64,000 nt of DNA. Source: Clostridia bacterium. GTDB lineage: Bacteria; Bacillota; Clostridia; Oscillospirales; CAG-272. The notes beneath the pieces are model-generated. The model had not been told where the DNA came from, searched no databases, and worked only from the letters and a program-made list of their open reading frames with translations. The stretch is from contig JAFYLH010000029.1 in the NCBI GenBank assembly GCA_017537175.1, positions 16,698-80,697 on the forward strand. The letters are read 5' to 3'. Below are positions 27,145 through 34,995 of this stretch, piece after piece (the first letter of the stretch is position 1; every line of letters starts with the position of its first letter). Position numbers and translations under genes: made by a program.

Positions 27145-27198
27145 AATTTTGCGTCATACTAATTCTCAATTATTAATTCTCAATTCGTAATTGAAGGA
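27129..27198 (+). repeat. polA-end inverted repeat plus heptamer repeats
   Basis: 14-bp perfect arms GTATGACGCAAAAT (27129-27142) and its complement (27146-27159), with the TAA stop at the loop. Heptamers TTCTCAA, TTATTAA, TTCTCAA, TTCGTAA and the closing TTGAAGG follow. Confidence 0.8.
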
Positions 27199-27199
27199 A

Positions 27200-27228
27200 G
27201 AAAACTGTTGCATAATGCAACAGTTTTC
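27200..27228. terminator. Hairpin ending both polA and the small minus-strand gene
   Basis: 13-bp perfect stem GAAAACTGTTGCA/TGCAACAGTTTTC. Convergent genes lie on both sides; T-rich flanks are short, so efficiency is uncertain. Confidence 0.6.
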
Positions 27229-27238
27229 AACCGATTAT

Positions 27239-27475
27239 TCATTCTTCACAATTAGTTTTATGGCATCTGCACTTTTTCATCACATAGCAGACCATAGCTA
27301 CGGTTGCCGTAGTGCCTGCAACCACCAACGCCACCTGCCACAGGGGCGTGGAGCAGCTTTGGTGTACAGAAACAGCCTTTATGGTACTTCCGTTTTTTGA
27401 TATACCCATACGGGCAGTTACCGAGCGGTCAAGCTCATAGCATGCCGCTTCGTTTATCATATCCTTAATACACAT
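27239..27475 (-). CDS. Small membrane protein of unknown function
   Basis: 78 residues. The ATG has a strong GAGGTGATG site just upstream on the minus strand, which is the main support. Hydrophilic N-terminal half, then one membrane segment at about residues 44-66 (LWQVALVVAGTTATVAMVCYV), then a basic Cys/Lys tail (MKKCRCHKTNCEE). No family recognised. Divergent from recG. Confidence 0.65.
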   Translation of the reverse strand: MCIKDMINEAACYELDRSVTARMGISKNGSTIKAVSVHQSCSTPLWQVALVVAGTTATVAMVCYVMKKCRCHKTNCEE

Positions 27476-27541
27476 ATCATCACCTCAATATATATTTTGA
27501 GTTCAACGCAAAAAATTATTCGGAAGGGAGACGGACAAAAT

Positions 27542-29659
27542 ATGGGCAGCGTAAGCTTTGACACCTCTGTCAGATATCTTGCGGGCGTAGGCGAAAAACG
27601 CGCCGAGACCCTTGCCAATATGGGCATATATACCATCAGAGATCTTCTCTATCATTTTCCCAGGGCGTACCAGCACCGCGGCAATGTCCGTTTTGTGACC
27701 GAGGTGGAGGACGGCGAGACCGCATCTCTTATTATGACTGTGGCAAGCCAGCCTCATACCGCAATGCTAAAGGGTCGTATGACCATGACAAAATTCTCTG
27801 CCTTTGACGGCACGGGAAAATGCAATCTCACCTTTTTTAATCAAAATTATGTTTCAAAAATTTTTACGGTAGGCGCAACCTTCCGCTTCTACGGAAAAGT
27901 ACAGCGCAAGGGCAGAGCCGTCAGTATGGCATCCCCCTCCTTTGAGCCATATACCGAGGGAATAGCTCTGCCCGAGTTTTTCCCCGTATATCCTCTTTCG
28001 GGCAGTCTTACCCAAAAATATATGGGTAAGATAATATCCTCGGCCTTGAGTATGCTCAATGAAAAAGAGATAGAGGACATCCTGCCCGAAAAATTAGTTA
28101 AAGAAAATCATCTGCCCTCCCTTGGCTGGGCGCTTAACGCAATACACAATCCTATGAGCTATGAGCATATGGAAAAGGCAAGAAAGCGCTTTGTATGGGA
28201 GGAGCTGTATGTCTTTGCCCTTGCTATCTCTCTTTCAAAGAAAAAGGCAAAGAGCGGAAATGCGCCTGTTTTCAACCCTTCGGATATGGATAGGTTCTAT
28301 TCGGTGTTCCCCTTTTCTCCCACAGATGCTCAGCACAGGGTAATAAATGAGATAGAAGCGGATATGACCGACAAAAAAGCCATTGGAATGTCAAGGCTTG
28401 TCTGCGGTGATGTAGGCAGCGGTAAGACCATGTGTGCCGCGGCCGCTATGTATATGGCGGTATCAAACGGCTATCAGGCGGCGCTTATGGCACCCACCGA
28501 GATACTTGCCACCCAGCATTATAACGATCTGGGAGTTATCTTTGCAAAGCTTGACATCCGCTGTGAGCTGCTCTGCGGCTCTACCCCCGCATCAAAAAAG
28601 AAGATCGTAAAAAAAGGCCTTATTGACGGCAGTATAGACTGTGTTATAGGCACTCACGCCCTTTTGACAGGGGATGTTGAGTTTAAAAACGCGGCACTTA
28701 TAGTCACCGACGAGCAGCACCGCTTTGGTGTAATGCAGCGCTCTGCCTTAGGTGATAAGACAAGGGGCGGACATATGCTGGTTATGAGCGCCACACCCAT
28801 CCCCCGTACCCTTGCACTTATTATGTACGGAGACCTGTCCCTTTCATACATCGATCAGATGCCTCCCGGCAGAAAAAAGGTCTCTACATTTTTAGTAGAC
28901 GAAAGCTACCGTGAACGCATGAACGGCTTTATAGAAAAGCAGGCAACGGAGGGACGGCAGGTATATATAGTATGTCCCGCAATAGAGGGTGAGGAGGACG
29001 AGGGTCTTGTAGGCTTTGACTACCGTCCCGAGGATAACCGTCCCAAGCTTAAAAACGCCACCCAATATGCCGAACAGCTGCAAAAAAAGCTACCCGCAAT
29101 CCGTGTCGCTCTTATGCACGGAAAAATGAAGGCTGCCGAAAAGGACAAGGTAATGTCCGCCTTTGCGGCAGGCGAAATAGATGTACTTGTTTCCACCACC
29201 GTAATAGAGGTGGGTGTAAATGTACCAAATGCAACTCTTATGATAGTAGAGAACGCCGAGCGCTTTGGTCTTTCCCAGCTGCATCAGCTCAGAGGCCGTG
29301 TGGGCAGAGGCCAGCATAAATCCTGGTGTATCCTTGTGTCGGACGCCAAGGGGACAGAGGCAAAGAGCCGACTGGAGGCAATGACCGAGACCAACGACGG
29401 TCTTGAGATAGCCAAAAAGGACCTTGCGATCCGAGGCCCCGGTGACTTTATCCCGGACAGAAACGGCTCTGCACGGCAGCACGGCGGTGTGGCATTTAAA
29501 GCGGTATCCCTCTGTGACAATACAGCCGACCTGGAGGCGGCGTTTGGCTATGCGGGTGAGGTTTTGGCACAGGACCCCAGGCTTGACAGAGAAGAGAACC
29601 AAGCCGCCGCAAAATATGTTGAGGAATATTTCGGCAGTATCCGTTCCTCGGTAAATTAA
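27542..29659 (+). CDS. recG: ATP-dependent DNA helicase RecG
   Basis: 705 residues from the ATG at 27542; an in-frame TTG at 27497 would add 15 residues. The ATG has AAGGGAGA about 11 bases upstream. N-terminal wedge/OB domain begins at VRYLAGVGEKRAETLANMGI. Helicase motifs: I CGDVGSGKTMCAAAAM, Ia MAPTEILATQH, II VTDEQHRFGV, III VMSATPIPRT, V STTVIEVGVNVPNA, VI QLRGRVGRG. The C-terminal TRG-like region follows (LEIAKKDLAIRGPGDF). It remodels stalled forks and branched DNA. Confidence 0.96.
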   Translation: MGSVSFDTSVRYLAGVGEKRAETLANMGIYTIRDLLYHFPRAYQHRGNVRFVTEVEDGETASLIMTVASQPHTAMLKGRMTMTKFSAFDGTGKCNLTFFNQNYVSKIFTVGATFRFYGKVQRKGRAVSMASPSFEPYTEGIALPEFFPVYPLSGSLTQKYMGKIISSALSMLNEKEIEDILPEKLVKENHLPSLGWALNAIHNPMSYEHMEKARKRFVWEELYVFALAISLSKKKAKSGNAPVFNPSDMDRFYSVFPFSPTDAQHRVINEIEADMTDKKAIGMSRLVCGDVGSGKTMCAAAAMYMAVSNGYQAALMAPTEILATQHYNDLGVIFAKLDIRCELLCGSTPASKKKIVKKGLIDGSIDCVIGTHALLTGDVEFKNAALIVTDEQHRFGVMQRSALGDKTRGGHMLVMSATPIPRTLALIMYGDLSLSYIDQMPPGRKKVSTFLVDESYRERMNGFIEKQATEGRQVYIVCPAIEGEEDEGLVGFDYRPEDNRPKLKNATQYAEQLQKKLPAIRVALMHGKMKAAEKDKVMSAFAAGEIDVLVSTTVIEVGVNVPNATLMIVENAERFGLSQLHQLRGRVGRGQHKSWCILVSDAKGTEAKSRLEAMTETNDGLEIAKKDLAIRGPGDFIPDRNGSARQHGGVAFKAVSLCDNTADLEAAFGYAGEVLAQDPRLDREENQAAAKYVEEYFGSIRSSVN

Positions 29660-29664
29660 ATCAA

Positions 29665-29693
29665 TTGACAACAACACCTAACCGTGATATAAT
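29665..29693 (+). promoter_or_regulatory. Consensus promoter for 29725-30423
   Basis: TTGACA (29665-29670), 17-bp spacer, TATAAT (29688-29693). Confidence 0.88.
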
Positions 29694-29724
29694 TATACTT
29701 ATCTTATTTACAAAGGGGCAAATT

Positions 29725-30423
29725 ATGAAAAAGCTTATCCCCATATTATTTATTTTGGCAATACTCCTGTGCTCCTGCACAAATGAAGCTACCCCCAAGC
29801 TTGGCGGCTTTCAGTCGGAAAACGGCTACTGGTATCTGGATTTTGAAGATCCTACCGTAGAGGTAAAACAAGAGGTCAAGGTAACTCTTTCCGACGGCAC
29901 CAAGGACACAGCATATATCTGCCGTCCCATAGTCAATGTTGACAATGACGGTGCAAATACTGTAAGCAAGTCTATCAAGACCTATCTTGACGAAAAATAC
30001 GGCAGCTACTTCAAAAAGCCTGATGACAGAATAGTTAAGGTAGACTACGAGAGCTATGCCAACAATGATATACTGACTATTGTTATTACAGAAAATATCA
30101 CCACTCCCGACGGTACAAGCTCCTATGCCACCTGCTTCTATTACGATGACCTTGCGGGCAGCGAGCTTAATATGATGGAATACTCCAATACCAACGGTGC
30201 ACAGCTGTCTACGGTTTACGAGGCTGTAATTGAGTCCGACTGGGCAGCTGAATACGAAAAGACCTCGGGCAATCCTCCCTATGAGGATGTTATAACCGGA
30301 ATGGTATGCCACGGTGATCTTAAATTTGATGTTTACTGCATAGAGCCTGACGGAATAAACGTAACAAAGCTTGAGCTGCAGGTTGAGGATGTACCTCTCC
30401 AGTTACCCGAGCTGTCATACTGA
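29725..30423 (+). CDS. Predicted lipoprotein of unknown function
   Basis: 232 residues. Lipobox LLCSC at the end of MKKLIPILFILAILLCSC. The mature part has a stretch like the DUF3298/RsiV C-terminal domain in pattern (IVKVDYESYANNDILTIVI), but no motif fixes it. The ATG follows AAAGGGGCAAATT; an in-frame TTG start would lie in the -35 box. It shares a transcript with the membrane protein that follows. Confidence 0.8.
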   Translation: MKKLIPILFILAILLCSCTNEATPKLGGFQSENGYWYLDFEDPTVEVKQEVKVTLSDGTKDTAYICRPIVNVDNDGANTVSKSIKTYLDEKYGSYFKKPDDRIVKVDYESYANNDILTIVITENITTPDGTSSYATCFYYDDLAGSELNMMEYSNTNGAQLSTVYEAVIESDWAAEYEKTSGNPPYEDVITGMVCHGDLKFDVYCIEPDGINVTKLELQVEDVPLQLPELSY

Positions 30424-30446
30424 TCCCACAGAAAGTGAGCCTTAAA

Positions 30447-31337
30447 ATGAAAAACAAAAAGCTTCTCAAATTCAATAAAAAACTGACCTGGGTCCTGATG
30501 GCATGCCCCATAGTATTTGCGGCATTGCAGACGGTACTCTTGACCTGCTTTTATGATGCACCCATGCGCCTGTATGCCCACAGCGGTACTGCTTTTGCAC
30601 TTATATACAATGTTCTGCTCTTTGTTTTTGTAATAGGCGCTCTGGCTCTGTATTATTTTACCGACTGTGATCATATATCCGGTAAGGTGGCGAATACCAC
30701 AATATTTACCCGTATATTCGGTATACTTTCATCCGTGTCCCTTTTGGCAAAGGGTGTATTTGATCTTATACCCTTTATCAAGGATTACACTCAAACCTAT
30801 AAAATGCTTGGTCTTAAGGAATATATAGAGCAGGTATTTGCCTCCAAGCAGCAAAGATTTTTGCTTCTGTCCGCCATTGTGTGCTTTGTGGCATTTGTTT
30901 ACCTTGCCTTGGTGTCTATTATGCCCAAGGGTCAGAATCAGCTCAAGACCTGGCTTGGATGTGTAACCATAGTTTGGCATATACTCTATCTGCTGGCAAC
31001 ATATTTTGATATGACAGGACCTCTCAACGATCCCATAAGACTTATCAATCAGTTTGCTCTTGTGGGTATGATGATGTTTTTGACCGTGGAGATAAGATTC
31101 CTTTGCGAGATACCCAAAAAGGGATTATATATCGGCATATCAATAGGCGCGTTTACTCTGCTCCTTTGCTCCTCGGTTGCAACTATTGTTTATATGATAG
31201 CTTCAAACAGCATTACAAGCAATATCGTACTTAACATCTATCAGCTTGTATCTGCGGGTTATGTGTTCACAAGACTTATGGCACAGCTTAAGAGCTTTGA
31301 AATAAAAGCACCTGAAACACCTGTAGTAAACAAATAA
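30447..31337 (+). CDS. Eight-helix integral membrane protein
   Basis: 296 residues with eight predicted membrane segments (for example WVLMACPIVFAALQTVLL, FALIYNVLLFVFVIGALAL, LYIGISIGAFTLLLCSSVA). No transporter motif recognised. The ATG at 30447 is 23 bp after the lipoprotein stop and has no good ribosome site; a GTG at 30435 is an alternative. Probably co-transcribed with the lipoprotein. Function unknown. Confidence 0.8.
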   Translation: MKNKKLLKFNKKLTWVLMACPIVFAALQTVLLTCFYDAPMRLYAHSGTAFALIYNVLLFVFVIGALALYYFTDCDHISGKVANTTIFTRIFGILSSVSLLAKGVFDLIPFIKDYTQTYKMLGLKEYIEQVFASKQQRFLLLSAIVCFVAFVYLALVSIMPKGQNQLKTWLGCVTIVWHILYLLATYFDMTGPLNDPIRLINQFALVGMMMFLTVEIRFLCEIPKKGLYIGISIGAFTLLLCSSVATIVYMIASNSITSNIVLNIYQLVSAGYVFTRLMAQLKSFEIKAPETPVVNK

Positions 31338-31367
31338 AAAAATTCCACCGAAAGGGTGGAATTTTTT
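31338..31367. terminator. Bidirectional terminator between convergent genes
   Basis: 11-bp perfect stem AAAATTCCACC/GGTGGAATTTT, loop GAAAG, T-runs on both strands. Confidence 0.88.
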
Positions 31368-31374
31368 ATTGCTG

Positions 31375-32958
31375 TTATTTACCTAACTTATAGATCTCAA
31401 GCTTGCCCTCGCCCTCAAGCTTTGCCTCGATACCCTTGTATCTTGCATCAGGCTTAAGAGGAAGATAAAGCTCGCCCTGGTCGCAGAAGAACTCTGCCAT
31501 CATAATGTCAAAGATACCTCTGATTCGAACCTTGTCCTCTGTCAGAACATAGGGAACATCAAACCTGACCTTATCGGGAGGAAGCACCCAAAGCTTGTTT
31601 TCTGCCTTGTCAAAGGTGAACTCATAGCCGCGTACAGTAAGCTTACCCTCGGGGTCAAACTCCATTATGGCATCAAAGGCATCTCCTGCTCCGTATACTA
31701 CCTCTATATCCTTACCCTCTGCCCTTCTGCATTCGACTCTGTAAGCATCAAGCTCCTTTACAGGCTGATAGCAGAGGCGCACACCGAGACCTGTTTCTTT
31801 GAGACACATCTCGGTGGGAATGGTCATACCCTGGTTAAAGGGCATACCGTGTCTTGCATAGGCTATGGGATACCAGGCAATACGGATCTTGCGGTCATCG
31901 GGAGCATTGTCAAAGTTCTGATGAGCATAAGCGGTAAAGCGCTCCCACTCGTCGGTATGCATATAGTTGGTGTAGGAGCCGTTGTACTTGTTACAGAAGG
32001 TCTCGGTGACCTTCATTATGTATCTGTACTTATCCACACGGTCCTCGGGAATGGGATCTGGAGTAAACACATGACCGTCAAAGTCACCTATCTGATATGC
32101 TCCGTCACCGCCGTTAAGTATCCACTTCCAGGTATCTGTTCCCTCGATGCGGTACTTAACAAAGTCGGGACATTCTCTGAAGCCCTCTATATCGCTTTCG
32201 TGAGTCCAGTTTACAAGGTCGGGAGAGGATGATATGGTATAGGATGTAATATCACGCAGGGTGATGGAAAAATACTTTTGGAACTCGTCTATCCACAGGA
32301 TCTTGGGGTCACCGTTACCTGCGGTGTTGACACTCTTGAAGGTGTAGTGATAGCCGCCGTCATCGCTTTCATAGATAAGGTAGCCGTGAGTGATACATAC
32401 CTTGCCGTTTTCGCGGTTGATAAAGCCTGTTCCGGAGGCCGCATGGGGGTAACGAAGTATAGGCTCTGCCTCATGCCATGTGATAAGGTCTTTTGACCAG
32501 GCGTGTCCCCAATGGTTATTGTCCCACATACCCTCTATCGCACCGGGACAGTGCTGATAGTAGAGGTGGTATACACCGTCAAAGTATATACAGCCGTTGG
32601 GGTCGTTTACCCAGCCGCGCTGTGTGGTAAAGTGAACTATGGGTCTCAGACTGTCGTTATCGTGATCTGTATCGTAGCTGTCCTCACAGCGGATGAACTT
32701 TCTTCTGAACTCAAGCTTTTCCTCGGACAGATCAGCACCCTCGGGAGATCTTCTCCAAGGGGACTTACAGTTTTCAAGGGTTACGCGAAGCTCCTTGCCC
32801 ATATACTCCTGCATATCAACAAAGTACTTGGGTCCGCCCTCACCCAAATGGGTAAACACCTGCTCTACCAGATCATCTCCGTCCCAGAAGTTAACTGTGA
32901 TACAGTTGTTATGCTTGTTATCGGTTTCAAATGTTATATATCTTTTATCTATTAACAT
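31375..32958 (-). CDS. Glycoside hydrolase family 32 (levanase/fructosidase type)
   Basis: 527 residues, no signal peptide. The N-terminal 90 residues look like the beta-sandwich that precedes the catalytic domain in levanase-type GH32. The propeller opens with RGWVNDPNGCIYFDGVYHLYYQ-type sequence whose Asp is the family nucleophile, and later has FRECPDFV with the acid/base Glu. The RDP motif, where Asp stabilises the transition state, reads NGDPKILW: the Asp stays but Arg is replaced by Gly. Expected action is hydrolysis of beta-fructosyl links, probably inside the cell. Ribosome site GGAGATAAAGTT. Upstream is a heptamer/hairpin element rather than a clear promoter. Confidence 0.88.
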   Translation of the reverse strand: MLIDKRYITFETDNKHNNCITVNFWDGDDLVEQVFTHLGEGGPKYFVDMQEYMGKELRVTLENCKSPWRRSPEGADLSEEKLEFRRKFIRCEDSYDTDHDNDSLRPIVHFTTQRGWVNDPNGCIYFDGVYHLYYQHCPGAIEGMWDNNHWGHAWSKDLITWHEAEPILRYPHAASGTGFINRENGKVCITHGYLIYESDDGGYHYTFKSVNTAGNGDPKILWIDEFQKYFSITLRDITSYTISSSPDLVNWTHESDIEGFRECPDFVKYRIEGTDTWKWILNGGDGAYQIGDFDGHVFTPDPIPEDRVDKYRYIMKVTETFCNKYNGSYTNYMHTDEWERFTAYAHQNFDNAPDDRKIRIAWYPIAYARHGMPFNQGMTIPTEMCLKETGLGVRLCYQPVKELDAYRVECRRAEGKDIEVVYGAGDAFDAIMEFDPEGKLTVRGYEFTFDKAENKLWVLPPDKVRFDVPYVLTEDKVRIRGIFDIMMAEFFCDQGELYLPLKPDARYKGIEAKLEGEGKLEIYKLGK

Positions 32959-32980
32959 AACTTTATCTCCATTTCAGTGA

Positions 32981-33151
32981 AGATTTTCGCTATGCGAAAA
33001 TCATCCTTAATTCCTCTCATTGACACCGGCAATTCCCGCTTCGCTCCTAAAGTCGCTTGCGCTCATTGGGTGTCGGCTGTCCTCGCAGACTTACTTCTTC
33101 TGCCACCGGCAGCGCAAGTCTGTTCGGCATTCCGCATTCCGAATTCCGCAT
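32981..33151 (-). repeat. Compound intergenic repeat between two minus-strand genes
   Basis: On the minus strand: heptamers TGCGGAA, TTCGGAA, TGCGGAA, TGCCGAA (33124-33151), about 105 bp of GC-rich hairpin-forming sequence, GGAATTAAGG, then the hairpin GATTTTCGC-ATA-GCGAAAATC and TTCACT before the GH32 ribosome site. The right-hand module is almost identical to that at 11603-11640. Short open frames here are repeat-derived. Confidence 0.75.
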
Positions 33152-33183
33152 TTAAGATATATTGGCTCACCAATATATCTTAA
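33152..33183 (-). repeat. Gene-end inverted repeat with stop codon in the loop
   Basis: 14-bp perfect arms (33152-33165, 33170-33183). The right arm encodes the last residues of the DUF4838 gene and its TGA stop lies in the four-base loop. No T-run follows. Confidence 0.85.
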
Positions 33184-34894
33184 CTCCTGCGTTTTGTGTA
33201 AAATCTGTGATCTCGGGAAGCTTGGACTGCCAGCCGCGGGGTTCGATATTATTCTTTTCAAGACCGCGGTAGAAGGCTTCGTTTCTTGCAATAAGAGCCT
33301 GCTTTTCTTCCTCTGTCTTTGCATCCTTCATACGGTGGTCAAAGGTATAGAGAAGGCTGGAATAGATATAACCCAGCTGTGAGCGCTCAAGATGCTCGCG
33401 CTGAAGATCGGTCTCGCAAAGCTCGGCAGCCTTTTCCCAAAGCTCGTTCATCTTATCATCGTTTGCAAGTATATATTCGCAGTTAAAGAGGTGCCCGGGA
33501 TTCTGATAGCAATGCAGATGACGGGGATTACCCTCGTTGTCGATCCTTACCGCTTCGGTAAGCATAGCTATATATTCCTTGATATACTTACCGCCGGGAC
33601 CGTAGTAGCCCTCAAGAAATTCATCCATATGAAGATCAAACTCCTCCTCTGACATATCCGGATCCCAAAGCAGCTTTGAGAGCAGGTAGGCACGCAGCTC
33701 CACCATATCGGTTATATGATCGTCATAGTAGTTATCACCCTCGCAGAACATACCGCGGACATTGTGATGATAGTAATACTGTATATTTTTACGCAGAGTA
33801 TGGAAATCGGGAAAATGAGGAACGGTAAAGGAAAAGTTTGCGTTATAGTCCCAAAGATATATGGTCTTTGCCACCTTGCCCCATTTACGGAAGTTAGCAA
33901 GGAACTTCTGATTGATCTCACAGTTTTCGTCATAAACGGGATGGTTATAGCAAAGCTCCATGGGAGCAAACTCGATGATGACATTGTCACGGGGCTTGGT
34001 TATCTTGGGACAGTCGGTGGTATGCAGATAAGCCAATGTCATTATCTTTACCTTGGGGTACTCGTCCTTTATAGCATCGGCAACCGCATTGACAAAGCGA
34101 AGCAGGCTTCCTGCGTGAGAGCCCTCCTCCTCGTCTATCTTACGGCATTTTTCGCACTTACAGAAATTCTCTGCACCAATCTCGTTATCGTTCTGGGATA
34201 CAGAAATGATCCTTGCCTCGGGATAGCCGCGGCAAAGCTTTTTTACATTCTCGATACACTTTGCAAGATTAGCCTCATCCGAAAAACAGGGCTGCTGATG
34301 CTGGGGAACATCCAAGAGACTCTCCATAGTATGGATAAAACGGCCGGGATAAAGGAAGCTTCCGCCCATTTCATCGGTAAAGGGTCTCTGATAGCTGGAG
34401 TTTATCTTGCGCTTTGCGGAGATATCGCACTTCATATATGCGGGGATAGCCACATCACGCCATTCAAGTCTGGGGAACTGCTCCTCAAAAATACCCTCAT
34501 CAAGGGTAACGTCACCCTCAAGAAGCAGCTCGGTATCCTGTGTAAAGAATCTCCAGCCGCAGAACTCTTCAAGGAAGGTATATACACCGTAGAGCGTACC
34601 TCTCTTTTCGTTACCGGTAATAAAGAGACAGCTGTCAAATACCGAGATAACAAAGCCCTCCTCACCGTACTTGGAGAAATTTACCTGCTTTGCGGTCTTA
34701 AAGCATCTGCCGATATAAATTATGTTTCTGCCGTGCTCCTCGGACTCCTTTAATATTTTAAGCTCGGTTCCCACGGTAAGCTTGATATATTTAACAAGCT
34801 CTTTTGCCGAATATGCCTCGCACTCGGTTGCGTTGTCGGGGATAAGAACGGTATAATCCGCAATATTGTTTTTTACGATAAAAATATTTTTCAT
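33167..34894 (-). CDS. DUF4838 protein, cytoplasmic form
   Basis: 575 residues, no export signal or SLH modules. Same plan as 4769-6553: accessory alpha/beta domain (AKELVKYIKLTVGTELKIL, GTLYGVYTFLEEFCGWRFFT), then the DUF4838 body with SVSQNDNEIGAENFCKC and KCRKIDEEEGSHAGS, FAPMELCYNHPVYDE and YLWDYNANFSF. The ATG follows AAAGGAATGAACGCTT. It probably shares an mRNA with the GH32 enzyme downstream, since only a repeat element without a strong terminator separates them. A role in intracellular glycan breakdown is inferred. Confidence 0.88.
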   Translation of the reverse strand: MKNIFIVKNNIADYTVLIPDNATECEAYSAKELVKYIKLTVGTELKILKESEEHGRNIIYIGRCFKTAKQVNFSKYGEEGFVISVFDSCLFITGNEKRGTLYGVYTFLEEFCGWRFFTQDTELLLEGDVTLDEGIFEEQFPRLEWRDVAIPAYMKCDISAKRKINSSYQRPFTDEMGGSFLYPGRFIHTMESLLDVPQHQQPCFSDEANLAKCIENVKKLCRGYPEARIISVSQNDNEIGAENFCKCEKCRKIDEEEGSHAGSLLRFVNAVADAIKDEYPKVKIMTLAYLHTTDCPKITKPRDNVIIEFAPMELCYNHPVYDENCEINQKFLANFRKWGKVAKTIYLWDYNANFSFTVPHFPDFHTLRKNIQYYYHHNVRGMFCEGDNYYDDHITDMVELRAYLLSKLLWDPDMSEEEFDLHMDEFLEGYYGPGGKYIKEYIAMLTEAVRIDNEGNPRHLHCYQNPGHLFNCEYILANDDKMNELWEKAAELCETDLQREHLERSQLGYIYSSLLYTFDHRMKDAKTEEEKQALIARNEAFYRGLEKNNIEPRGWQSKLPEITDFTQNAGVKIYW

Positions 34895-34924
34895 AAGCGT
34901 TCATTCCTTTATTTTGTTATATAT

Positions 34925-34954
34925 AGAATACCAAATTTCTGTGGGGTCTGTCAA
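34925..34954 (-). promoter_or_regulatory. Promoter for 33167-34894
   Basis: Minus strand TTGACA (34949-34954), 18-bp spacer, TATTCT (34925-34930). Confidence 0.6.
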
Positions 34955-34963
34955 CAGTTATAT

Positions 34964-34995
34964 AAAAAGAAGGCTGAAAATTCAGCCTTCTTTTT
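34964..34995 (-). terminator. Terminator of the S8 protease gene
   Basis: 15-bp perfect stem AAAAAGAAGGCTGAA with two-base loop and T-run; begins at the stop codon. Confidence 0.9.

Noticed and set aside
32977..33382. Short plus-strand frames upstream of the GH32 gene
   Set aside because: They run through heptamer and hairpin repeats; no ribosome site and no independent coding signal.
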